Positions 18,262-26,460 of a stretch of 64,000 bases of DNA are shown here, one piece after another (positions within the stretch are counted from its first letter, which is position 1; each line of letters starts with the position of its first letter). Below the pieces are notes generated by a model that had not been told where the DNA came from, did no database searches, and saw nothing but the letters and a program-made list of their open reading frames with translations. The position numbers and the translations under genes are program-made. The stretch is from JABWBD01 sp040768665 (GTDB lineage: Bacteria; Planctomycetota; Planctomycetia; Pirellulales; Thermoguttaceae), in assembly GCA_040768665.1 (NCBI GenBank), contig JAXGMN010000061.1, forward strand, positions 1 through 64,000. The letters run 5' to 3'.

Positions 18262-19908
18262 ATGCCCCCCTCCTCGCAAGCCAATAACACACCCTCCCCA
18301 AACGAAGTAACCTTCGACGCGTATCCGCCGACCGAGGTTCACGAGAGGCACCCAGCGCATCGATCACCGCAGACGCATGGTCCGGCAATCTGCCTGGTGG
18401 AGGGATCGCGCGGACCCGAACTGACTGCGGAAACGGCATGTCTGTTGCAGAAACGTCTGCGACTCGCGGCCGGGGTGCTTCTGGTCGGTTGCGCGGTATT
18501 CCTGGTCCGGCATTTGTTTTTCGCCGATTTCTCCGACCCCTTCGGCGTCTTCTTCTTCGCCTTTCACCTAGGCGTTACGGTCGCTCTGGCGCTGATCGCC
18601 GTCATGCTCTGGCGACGGTGCGATCCCCGCATCGGCTGGCTGCATGCGACGGAACTCATCGTGTTCGGACTCCCCGCGGGCTTGCTCCTGCTCTCCCAGT
18701 TCGTGATTGCCCAGCAAAGCGCCGACGCCGGATTTTTTGAATTTCCCGTCGGGGTCTGGCTGGTCCTGATCTTCACGTACGCGTTGTTCATCCCGAACAG
18801 CTTTTGGCGAGCTTCGGCGGTCATCGGATTGATTGCATCCGCTCCGCTGGTGATGCTGCTCGTGAGTATGGCGGCCGATCCGGCGTTGGCAAACCTGGTC
18901 ACGTGGGACGACCTGATCAGCCTGATTCTGATGCTCGGGATATCAGCCATGGCGGGGGTGTTCGGCGTCGACACGATCGGATCGTTGCGCCGCGCGGCCT
19001 TCGAGGCAAAGCAACTGGGCCAGTACCGCCTGAAAGGCCTGATCGGCGCCGGCGGGATGGGCGAAGTCTATCTGGCCGAGCACCAGTTACTTAAGCGGCC
19101 GTGCGTTGTCAAGCTGATCCGGCCGGACAAGGCCGGAGATCCTCGAATGCTAGCCCGCTTCGAACGCGAGGTCCAGGCGACGGCGCAGCTCACGCACTGG
19201 AACACGGTAGAAATCTTCGACTACGGAGTGGCCGAGGACGGCACATTTTATTACGTCATGGAATACCTCCCGGGAATGAGCCTGGCCGACCTGGTCAATC
19301 GCTATGGTCCGCTCCCGGCAGCACGCGTGATCTACCTGCTTCGGCAAGCGTGCGACGCCCTGGGCGAAGCGCATCAAGCTGGGCTCATCCATCGTGACAT
19401 CAAGCCCGGCAACATCTTCGCAGCCCAGCAGGGTGGGGTCTACGATGTGGCCAAATTGCTCGATTTTGGTCTGGTCAAACCGATTTTCGACGAGCAACCG
19501 ATCCAGTTGACGACCGATGGGGCGGTCACCGGTTCTCCACTGTTCATGTCGCCCGAGCAGGCGATCGGCGACCGCGAACCTGACGCCCGCAGCGACATCT
19601 ATGCTTTGGGTGCCGTGGCCTATTTCCTCCTGACCGGCCTGCCGCCGTTTGAGGGCGACAAGCCGATCAAGATTATGTTTGCCCATGCGCATCAGGAGGT
19701 GCCGCCGCCCTCCGCGCACCGGCCGGAAATACCGGCCGACATCGAGCAGGTCGTCCTGCGTTGCCTTGCCAAGGATCCCGACGATCGCTATCCGAGCGCC
19801 GGCAGCCTGGCGGAAGCCCTGGCCGACTGCGAGGCCGCCGCCGGCTGGTCCCGCGAGGAAGCTGCCCTTTGGTGGCAGCAGCGCGAGAAGCAAATTGCGG
19901 TCGTGTAG
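18262..19908 (+). CDS. Membrane-anchored Ser/Thr protein kinase (membrane domain first, kinase second)
   Basis: The protein has 548 residues from ATG 18262 (MPPSSQANNT). The part of the frame before this lies in a palindrome and is not coding. A ~60-residue soluble N-terminus is followed by about five to six transmembrane helices (~residues 70-240, such as LIVFGLPAGLLLLSQFVIA). The kinase domain at ~255-530 is at the C-terminus, the reverse of the usual PknB order. Its motifs are GAGGMGEVYLAE, VVKLI (Lys), LIHRDIKPGN, LLDFGLVKP (DFG) and SPLFMSPEQ. It should be cytoplasmic signalling with an integral membrane sensor. No operon partner is obvious. Confidence 0.87.
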   Translation: MPPSSQANNTPSPNEVTFDAYPPTEVHERHPAHRSPQTHGPAICLVEGSRGPELTAETACLLQKRLRLAAGVLLVGCAVFLVRHLFFADFSDPFGVFFFAFHLGVTVALALIAVMLWRRCDPRIGWLHATELIVFGLPAGLLLLSQFVIAQQSADAGFFEFPVGVWLVLIFTYALFIPNSFWRASAVIGLIASAPLVMLLVSMAADPALANLVTWDDLISLILMLGISAMAGVFGVDTIGSLRRAAFEAKQLGQYRLKGLIGAGGMGEVYLAEHQLLKRPCVVKLIRPDKAGDPRMLARFEREVQATAQLTHWNTVEIFDYGVAEDGTFYYVMEYLPGMSLADLVNRYGPLPAARVIYLLRQACDALGEAHQAGLIHRDIKPGNIFAAQQGGVYDVAKLLDFGLVKPIFDEQPIQLTTDGAVTGSPLFMSPEQAIGDREPDARSDIYALGAVAYFLLTGLPPFEGDKPIKIMFAHAHQEVPPPSAHRPEIPADIEQVVLRCLAKDPDDRYPSAGSLAEALADCEAAAGWSREEAALWWQQREKQIAVV

Positions 19909-19972
19909 GGCTTTAAAGCGGAAAGACAGAGAACTATAATAAAGGGTTTCGTCCTTGGCCAGTCGCCCGCGA

Positions 19973-20058
19973 GTTGAAAAGGGGACTGGCTCCGAGCGTA
20001 GCTTTGGCCGGGAGTATCAAGAAAGCCCCTGCCGCTCGGTGCCTGTCCCCTTTTCAAC
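19973..20058. repeat. Palindromic element family 2, copy d
   Basis: Outer arms GTTGAAAAGGGGACTGGCTC/GTGCCTGTCCCCTTTTCAAC, with CCGAGCG/CGCTCGG inside. It ends 68 bp before the leuC start. Confidence 0.88.
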
Positions 20059-20126
20059 GGCGCGGCATCGTCCCTCCTGCCCTTTGGCGGAGCCTTTTAA
20101 GACTAGTTGATTTGGAACTGCCTGCT

Positions 20127-21542
20127 ATGACGCCATCTTCTTCTCCCCGGACCATGTTCGAAAAGATCTGGGACGACCACGTCGTCCATGCCGAACCGGG
20201 GAAGCAGACGATCCTCTATATCGACCTGCAACTTGTGCACGAGGTGACCAGCCCCCAAGCGTTCGAGGGACTTCGGCTTTCCGGGCGGAAGGTCCGGAGG
20301 CCCGAGCGGACGGTGGCGACGGTCGATCACAACGTTCCGACAACAGACCGCTCGTTGCCGATCGCCGACCCGATATCGAAGCAACAGATCGACACGCTTC
20401 GCTCAAATTGCCGGCAGTTCGGAATCCGGCTTTACGATCTGCTGGATAAGAACCAGGGGGTTGTGCACGTTATCGGTCCGGAGTTGGGCCTGACACAGCC
20501 GGGGATGACGATCGTCTGCGGCGACAGCCACACTGCCACCCACGGCGCGTTCGGCGCGTTGGCCTTCGGCATTGGCACCAGCGAGGTCGAGCATGTGTTG
20601 GCCACGCAGACGCTGCTTCAGTACAAGCCAAAAACCCTGGAAATCCGCATCGACGGCAAATTGCCCTTCGGCGTGACCGCCAAGGACCTGATTCTCTATC
20701 TCATCGGCCGCATCACGACCCAGGGCGGAACCGGATACTGCATCGAGTACACCGGCGAAGCGGTGCGGGGAATGAGCATGGAGGAGCGTATGACGGTCTG
20801 CAACATGTCGATCGAGGCGGGTGCACGCGCCGGACTTGTTGCTCCGGACGAGACAACCTACCAATACCTCCGTGGCCGAGAGTTTGCTCCCGCGGATTTC
20901 GACGCGGCGGTTACCCGATGGAAGCAGTTGCCCACCGATGCCGGCGCGAAGTACGACAGGATGGAGGTATTCCAGGCGGTGGACATTGAGCCGCAGGTTA
21001 CCTGGGGTACCAACCCGGGACAAGTGACGGGCATTGGCGGCAAAGTGCCGGCCCCCGGAGAATTCTCCGACCCGACCGATCAGAAAGCGGCCGCGAGCGC
21101 TTTAGAGTACATGGGACTCAAGGAAGCAACGCCGATCCAGGACATCCGGCTGGATCGCGTATTCATCGGCTCCTGCACCAATGGAAGAATTGAGGACCTG
21201 CGCGCGGCGGCCGCCGTTGTCCACGGGCGACGCGTGGCCGACGGGGTGCACGCAATGGTTGTTCCCGGCAGCGGGCTGGTCAAACGCCAGGCCGAAGCCG
21301 AGGGGCTCGACAAGATCTTTCAAGAAGCCGGACTCGAATGGCGCGAGGCCGGTTGCAGCATGTGCCTGGCGATGAACCCCGACAAGCTGGAACCCGGAGA
21401 GCGATGCGCCTCAACCAGCAATCGCAACTTCGAAGGCAGACAGGGCAAGGGCGGCCGCACCCATCTCGTCTCGCCCGCCATGGCGGCTGCCGCGGCAATC
21501 GCAGGGCATTTCGTCGACATCCGCCAGTGGGAGTACAAGTAA
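20127..21542 (+). CDS. leuC: 3-isopropylmalate dehydratase large subunit
   Basis: LeuC isomerises 2- to 3-isopropylmalate in leucine biosynthesis, with LeuD. The protein has 471 residues from ATG 20127 (MTPSSSPRTMFEKIWDDHVV), the usual length. The open frame reaches back to 19974, but that part overlaps a palindrome; Met at 20154 (MFEKIWDDH) is a possible alternative start. The aconitase-type signatures are present: GDSHTATHGAFGALAFGIGT, plus the 4Fe-4S cysteines at GSCTNGR and CSMCLAM. leuD follows after 3 bp with the stop and start nearly touching, so they are translationally coupled. Cytoplasmic. Confidence 0.97.
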   Translation: MTPSSSPRTMFEKIWDDHVVHAEPGKQTILYIDLQLVHEVTSPQAFEGLRLSGRKVRRPERTVATVDHNVPTTDRSLPIADPISKQQIDTLRSNCRQFGIRLYDLLDKNQGVVHVIGPELGLTQPGMTIVCGDSHTATHGAFGALAFGIGTSEVEHVLATQTLLQYKPKTLEIRIDGKLPFGVTAKDLILYLIGRITTQGGTGYCIEYTGEAVRGMSMEERMTVCNMSIEAGARAGLVAPDETTYQYLRGREFAPADFDAAVTRWKQLPTDAGAKYDRMEVFQAVDIEPQVTWGTNPGQVTGIGGKVPAPGEFSDPTDQKAAASALEYMGLKEATPIQDIRLDRVFIGSCTNGRIEDLRAAAAVVHGRRVADGVHAMVVPGSGLVKRQAEAEGLDKIFQEAGLEWREAGCSMCLAMNPDKLEPGERCASTSNRNFEGRQGKGGRTHLVSPAMAAAAAIAGHFVDIRQWEYK

Positions 21543-21545
21543 GAC

Positions 21546-22139
21546 ATGCGAGCCTTCACCAATCATACCGGGCTGGTCGCCCCCATGGACCGGTCCAATG
21601 TCGATACCGACCAGATCATTCCCAAGCAGTTCCTGAAACGGATCGAGCGGACCGGCTTCGGCCAGTTCGCCTTCTTCGATTGGCGCTACCGGGACGACGG
21701 CTCGCCGAACCCCGATTTCGAGCTGAATCGCCCGGAGTTTTCCGGGGCGACTATCCTGTTGACCCGCCGAAATTTCGGCTGCGGTTCGAGCCGGGAACAC
21801 GCTCCCTGGGCCCTGGAAGACTACGGCTTCCGCGCGATCCTCGCCCCCAGCTTCGCGGATATCTTTTACAACAATTGCTTCAAGAACGGCTTGCTCCCGA
21901 TACACCTCGAGGAAGCCGCGATCGACGATCTTTTCCGCCGCGCAGCGAAGCATTCCGGGTACCGGCTGACGATCAACCTGGAAAGCAAAAAGATCACCGA
22001 CGAGTACGGCCTTGCGATCAATTTTGAGGTTGACGAGTTCCGCCGCTACTGCCTGTTGAATGGGCTGGACGACATCGGGATGACCCTCCAGCACGCGGAC
22101 AAGATCGCCGCCTACGAGGCGGCGCACGCGATCTCCTGA
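21546..22139 (+). CDS. leuD: 3-isopropylmalate dehydratase small subunit
   Basis: This is the swivel-domain partner of LeuC. The protein has 197 residues, the usual size. It begins MRAFTNHTGLVAPMDRSNVD, with DTDQIIPKQFLKR and the substrate-binding NFGCGSSREHAPWALEDYG. The C-terminus is longer than the mobile-domain minimum but normal for bacterial LeuD. It is encoded directly after leuC. Confidence 0.97.
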   Translation: MRAFTNHTGLVAPMDRSNVDTDQIIPKQFLKRIERTGFGQFAFFDWRYRDDGSPNPDFELNRPEFSGATILLTRRNFGCGSSREHAPWALEDYGFRAILAPSFADIFYNNCFKNGLLPIHLEEAAIDDLFRRAAKHSGYRLTINLESKKITDEYGLAINFEVDEFRRYCLLNGLDDIGMTLQHADKIAAYEAAHAIS

Positions 22140-22160
22140 GTCACCGCACAAGGCCTGGAA

Positions 22161-23498
22161 TTATTGTCCGCCCAGATCCTCGCCGGGAGTGAGCGGCGGC
22201 AGTTGGTTGAATCCGATCAATCGCTCGCACCAATGGGCGGTTCGGAGGAGTTGGTAGTCCTCTCGCCGACGACCCACGAGTTGAAGGGCCACTGGCATTC
22301 CGTCATCCGCAACGCCACAAGGTATCGAAACGACCGGCACCCCGGCCAGGCTCCACGGGGCCTGAAACTTGGAGTCACCCGTGGTGTCCAGTCGGGCCGG
22401 GGCCGTCGTATCTGTCGCGGGCATGATCAAGGCGTCCACCATTTTGAGCATTGCGTCGACTTCACGTCGGAATCGCTGCTGGTACGCAAGGGCCTCGTAG
22501 TACTCGGCGACCGTCACGGCATGCCCTTCGTCGAGCATCGCCGCAAGATTGGCCCCGTAGAACTCCCGATGCGCCAGCAATTGCGGGAGGTGATACGCCG
22601 CGGCTTCGACCGCCATGATCCGTCGGTGCATGCGATGAACGTTCTCAAAGCCCGCTGGCAAAGCCACTTCGTCAATCGCGGCACCGGCTTGGCGAACTCT
22701 GCCGATCGCGGCCTCCGCCGATTCGCGGACCTTGGGCTCTGCTTCTTCCAGAAAGAACTCCCGCACCAGACCTAATCGGGGCGACCGCATTGGGACCTGC
22801 AACTCCGCGGGGGGTAGATCGCTAACCGCCCGAAGCACCAAATAGAGATCTTCTACCGTGCGGGCGATCGGGCCGGCGTGATCCAGGTGGAGGGCGACTG
22901 GCACGACTCCCTGCATCGGCACCACTGCAAACGTAGGTTTCATGGCGGCTACCCCGCAGTAGCTGGCCGGCCGGACCAGCGACCCGCCCGTCTGGGTACC
23001 GATTGCCGCCAGGCACATGCCGGCTGCCACGGCCGCGGCCGAGCCACTGCTCGAGCCACCGGGAGAATGTCCCAATCCTGAGTCCCACGGATTTCGTGTG
23101 GGAGAAGGGTCGAAACAGGCGTACTGCGTCGTAACCGTCTTGCCGAGCAGGACGGTCCCGGCACGGCGCAGGCGGGCAACCAGCGGTGCATCCTGCCTTG
23201 CGATCCGACGCTCACGGAGCGGAAACCCGGCACGGGTGGGGAGGCCGGCCACGTCGACGATGTCCTTGATGCCGATCGGGATTCCGCTCAGAGGTCGAAG
23301 CTCTTCGCCACGGACTCCAGCGGAAGCGATCCGCTCTGCCTCCCGCCTCGCCGGGTCCGATTCGACGACGACCCATGCGCGGATCCCATGCTCAAGACGC
23401 CCGATTGCCTCGAGACACCGCTCAACCAATGCGACGGCAGCCGGCCGCGAGGCTCGGATCTGCGTGCAGGCCCCGGAAATCGAAGGAAGCTGATCCAT
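22161..23498 (-). CDS. Amidase-signature family hydrolase (GatA/AMD-like)
   Basis: The protein has 445 residues when started at Met 23498 (MDQLPSIS); the frame opens at 23549 but starts less typically. The amidase-signature triad is visible: Lys in GIPIGIKDIVD, cis-Ser and Ser in GHSPGGSSSGSAAAVAAG, and QTGGSLVRPASYCG. It ends VALQLVGRRREDYQLL, as in many secondary amidases. The C-terminus lacks the GatA-specific tail, and no gatB or gatC is nearby, so a general amidase is more likely than the tRNA amidotransferase subunit. The substrate is unknown. It converges on leuD with about 20 bp between stop codons. Confidence 0.88.
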   Translation of the reverse strand: MDQLPSISGACTQIRASRPAAVALVERCLEAIGRLEHGIRAWVVVESDPARREAERIASAGVRGEELRPLSGIPIGIKDIVDVAGLPTRAGFPLRERRIARQDAPLVARLRRAGTVLLGKTVTTQYACFDPSPTRNPWDSGLGHSPGGSSSGSAAAVAAGMCLAAIGTQTGGSLVRPASYCGVAAMKPTFAVVPMQGVVPVALHLDHAGPIARTVEDLYLVLRAVSDLPPAELQVPMRSPRLGLVREFFLEEAEPKVRESAEAAIGRVRQAGAAIDEVALPAGFENVHRMHRRIMAVEAAAYHLPQLLAHREFYGANLAAMLDEGHAVTVAEYYEALAYQQRFRREVDAMLKMVDALIMPATDTTAPARLDTTGDSKFQAPWSLAGVPVVSIPCGVADDGMPVALQLVGRRREDYQLLRTAHWCERLIGFNQLPPLTPGEDLGGQ

Positions 23499-23737
23499 CA
23501 ACTGCAATTCTGTCAAGTTGGGGGGATCTGTCAAGCGAGCCGCCCACACGCGACAGATGCCGGGAATGCGACGGGTTGTCCAAAATAGGCATTCTGAGAA
23601 GCCTGGAAAGATGATCTTGCGACCTTTTGCGCATTTCTGGTAACCTCCGGCCCCGCAAACCGACGTCCCAAGCCTGGATCGAACAGCCCGGGCCCGATCC
23701 GGGCACGTGTGGCCAATCTGCCGCGGTTGGAGTTTCG

Positions 23738-25138
23738 ATGATCCAGCGATTGCGCACTGCCGCAGACACCATCCTGCCGAAAGGCCGACTGGCCCGTAGC
23801 GCGCTGGTTGTGTCGTCGGGCCATGTGGCAGGATACGCGATCATGCTGGCGGTCACGCCGCTGCTGACGCGGTTGTACGGCCCGGCGGACTTTGGCGTCT
23901 ACGCAGTCTACACCTCGATCATCGCAATGCTGGGGCTGATATGCATGGCCTCGTACGAGGCCGCGATTCCATTGCCGGAAGACGATCCGACAGCACTAAG
24001 CCTCGTCGTGGTGGCGTTGGGAACTTGTGTGGTCGCCTCTTCGGCAGTAGGAGTATTTGTCTGGCTGGCGGGCGAAGACCTTTTGGGCAGACTTCAGGCC
24101 GGCGAATTGGGTGGACTGGCTTTCGTCTTCACGCTCCACTTGCTCGGGTCTGGAAGCGCGGAGACATTCACCAATTGGTTCGTCAGACAAAGGAGTTTCA
24201 CGCCAATCGCCCGCGGCCGGTTCGCCGCCAGCACGGTAAACGCTTCGGTCCAGGTGGCCTCGGCTTTCGTGGTGGGCGGGGCAACCGGGCTGGTTGCCGG
24301 ATCGGCCGCGGGAGCGATCGCCGGAGGCGGATATCTGCTGATTCACTTCGGTCGCAGCGGCGGGGGTTTCCGCGGCAGAAGTGCGGCGCCCATCGTAAGC
24401 ACAGCCATCCGGTACCGTCGATTTCCGCAACTCTCGATGCCATCGACCGTTCTGCAACGCACCGCACTGCTGCTGCCGCCGCTGGCCCTGGCGGCATTCT
24501 ATGACTCGGAGATTGTGGGGTGGTATGGATTGGCGCAGCGGGCACTCATCGTACCGCTGAGCTTGATCGGACCGCCGCTGTCGCGCGTGTACCTGGCCGA
24601 GGCATCGCGGTTGCACCGGGAGGGCCATGGTCAGCTCCGCCTGCTCTTCCTGCGCACCGCGAAAAAGCAACTCCTCTACGCCGGTCTGCCTCTCATGCTC
24701 TTTGTACTGGTGGCGCCGCCGTTTTTCGCTCTGGCCTTCGGCGAGCCGTGGCGGGAAGCGGGCGTGTACTGCCAGGCGGTGTTTCCGATGTTGCTTCTGT
24801 TTATTATCGCCAGCGTTCTTGCGGGCACGCTCGACGTGCTGGAACGCCAGGACCTGCAACTGTTCCGATCCGTGGTTCTGCTGGCCCTGGTGGCGGCAGG
24901 CATGGCGATCCCTCTTCTTCTCGGCGCCGCTCCACGCACGGCCATCGTCGCGCTGAGCGCAACGGCGTCGGCTGGATATCTCATCACGTTATGGCTCGTT
25001 TGGCGAACGATCCCGGACGACCGCCCCGGAGTGCCATCCCCTGCTGATCTCCGCTCGGAACACCGCCGGCCGGCGAGCGAAACGTCCCATTTGTGCCCCC
25101 GGCTTCCCTCAGCCACATCGGTGAGCATCCATGATTAA
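23738..25138 (+). CDS. Polysaccharide flippase-like membrane protein (Wzx/MOP type)
   Basis: The protein has 466 residues from ATG 23738 (MIQRLRTAADTILPKG). About 12-14 transmembrane helices run through it. Near the start GRLARSALVVSSGHVAGYAI and VTPLLTRLYGPADFGVYAVY match the N-terminal signature of polysaccharide biosynthesis proteins of the Wzx/RfbX family, which flip lipid-linked repeat units across the membrane. The next gene starts 8 bp before its stop and is an O-antigen ligase-like protein, so this begins a surface polysaccharide cluster. The exact substrate is not predictable. A short minus-strand gap separates it from the amidase gene, and the two are divergent. Confidence 0.87.
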   Translation: MIQRLRTAADTILPKGRLARSALVVSSGHVAGYAIMLAVTPLLTRLYGPADFGVYAVYTSIIAMLGLICMASYEAAIPLPEDDPTALSLVVVALGTCVVASSAVGVFVWLAGEDLLGRLQAGELGGLAFVFTLHLLGSGSAETFTNWFVRQRSFTPIARGRFAASTVNASVQVASAFVVGGATGLVAGSAAGAIAGGGYLLIHFGRSGGGFRGRSAAPIVSTAIRYRRFPQLSMPSTVLQRTALLLPPLALAAFYDSEIVGWYGLAQRALIVPLSLIGPPLSRVYLAEASRLHREGHGQLRLLFLRTAKKQLLYAGLPLMLFVLVAPPFFALAFGEPWREAGVYCQAVFPMLLLFIIASVLAGTLDVLERQDLQLFRSVVLLALVAAGMAIPLLLGAAPRTAIVALSATASAGYLITLWLVWRTIPDDRPGVPSPADLRSEHRRPASETSHLCPRLPSATSVSIHD

Positions 25139-26435
25139 GACCCGCATGTGGATCGGATTTCTGCTCGCCTTCTATTTATTGGTGGGGCGATGGAACCTTG
25201 CTCGCATCGGCGTCGACGTTGACCGAACGTACTCCATGCAGCCGCGGCTCTGGGCCGTCGTTGCCCTGGCCGTCGTGGTGCTGCTGGATCAGACGATCAG
25301 TCGTTGGCGAAAGAACCGGCGAGCCGCCAACAACCCGCGCCTCGGCGTTTTGACCCTCGCAACCGTCGCTTTCTTCGTTTACATGATCCTGACCGCAATG
25401 TGGGCACCCGATGCCGATTTGGCGGAAGAACGAGCATTCGGGCTCCTTTTGAACGCGCTGATCGCGGTACTCCTTTTTCTCGCGTTTCGGGGTGGCGATC
25501 CACAGGCGATCCGCGCGGAATTCTGGAAGGGATTCGCGTTGATGGCGGCCATGATTGCCGTGGCGAGCCTGATGGGCACCCAATCGCAACGATTTCAGAC
25601 GCTGGGCGGAGGACCGAATACCTTCGGCCGAAATATGGGACTGCTCGTGCTGTCGGGTGTCTACCTCTCGCGGATCGACCGAACGACGATTTTGTGGGCG
25701 GCCTGGTGGTTGACCGCGGCGGTCGGAGTTCTCCTGGTACTTCTTTCCGGTTCACGAGGGGCCCTGCTGTCGCTGGCAGTATCCGCAAGCGTCTTTCAAG
25801 CTGTCGACCGGCAACCGCTGAGCAAGAAGGTGATTCTTTTCATGGGCGCGGCGATTGCCGGAGCCGTGCTCATAACGCAAACGGAAATGGGAATCCAGGC
25901 TCAAGAGATGTTTGCCCGGCGCGTGCTGAACCTTACCGTCGAGCAGCAGTATACCGCCGGACGCATCGTGATCTACAAAGAGTCCTTCGATCTTGGCATG
26001 GAAGAACCGATATTCGGCGTCGGGATCACGGCGACCCAAGTGATCAACGGGCGATATCCGCACAACCTTTTCCTTGAGGCGTTTTGCGAGGGCGGCGCAA
26101 TCGGGCTGCTGCTATTATTGTTCGTCATGCTTTCGGGAGCGGTACGCATGATTCGCGTACGACGCCGGCTGAATGCCGCGACCGTTGCCGCCTTTGTCCA
26201 TGTGCTGATCGCGGCGCAGTTCAGCGGCAACCTCTTCGACAGCCGCGGCGTCTTCATGCTTCTGATGCTGGCTGCCGTTCCTATGGCCGTGCCCGGTTCG
26301 CAAGGAAACCGCAAGCGGAGCAAGACTCGCGGGCCGGCCCAATCGTACGTGTGCGGGGCGAAACGTCCCGTCGTCGGCATCCACCTGGATCGGCCGGCCA
26401 AGACGAGGACAAGTATCTACGGACGGGGGAACTGA
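25131..26435 (+). CDS. O-antigen ligase/polymerase-like membrane protein
   Basis: The protein has 434 residues, with about 10-11 hydrophobic helices and a large loop near 240-300. The conserved Wzy_C-like stretch includes SGSRGALLSL, AGRIVIYKESFDLGMEEPIF and NGRYPHNLFLEAFCEGGAIG, where the Arg and His belong to the ligase active-site loop. It should catalyse transfer or polymerisation of lipid-linked oligosaccharide on the periplasmic face. It overlaps the flippase gene by 8 bp and precedes two more large membrane proteins. Confidence 0.85.
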   Translation: MIKTRMWIGFLLAFYLLVGRWNLARIGVDVDRTYSMQPRLWAVVALAVVVLLDQTISRWRKNRRAANNPRLGVLTLATVAFFVYMILTAMWAPDADLAEERAFGLLLNALIAVLLFLAFRGGDPQAIRAEFWKGFALMAAMIAVASLMGTQSQRFQTLGGGPNTFGRNMGLLVLSGVYLSRIDRTTILWAAWWLTAAVGVLLVLLSGSRGALLSLAVSASVFQAVDRQPLSKKVILFMGAAIAGAVLITQTEMGIQAQEMFARRVLNLTVEQQYTAGRIVIYKESFDLGMEEPIFGVGITATQVINGRYPHNLFLEAFCEGGAIGLLLLLFVMLSGAVRMIRVRRRLNAATVAAFVHVLIAAQFSGNLFDSRGVFMLLMLAAVPMAVPGSQGNRKRSKTRGPAQSYVCGAKRPVVGIHLDRPAKTRTSIYGRGN

Positions 26436-26460
26436 TCGCGAACGGAATCCATCGGTACGC

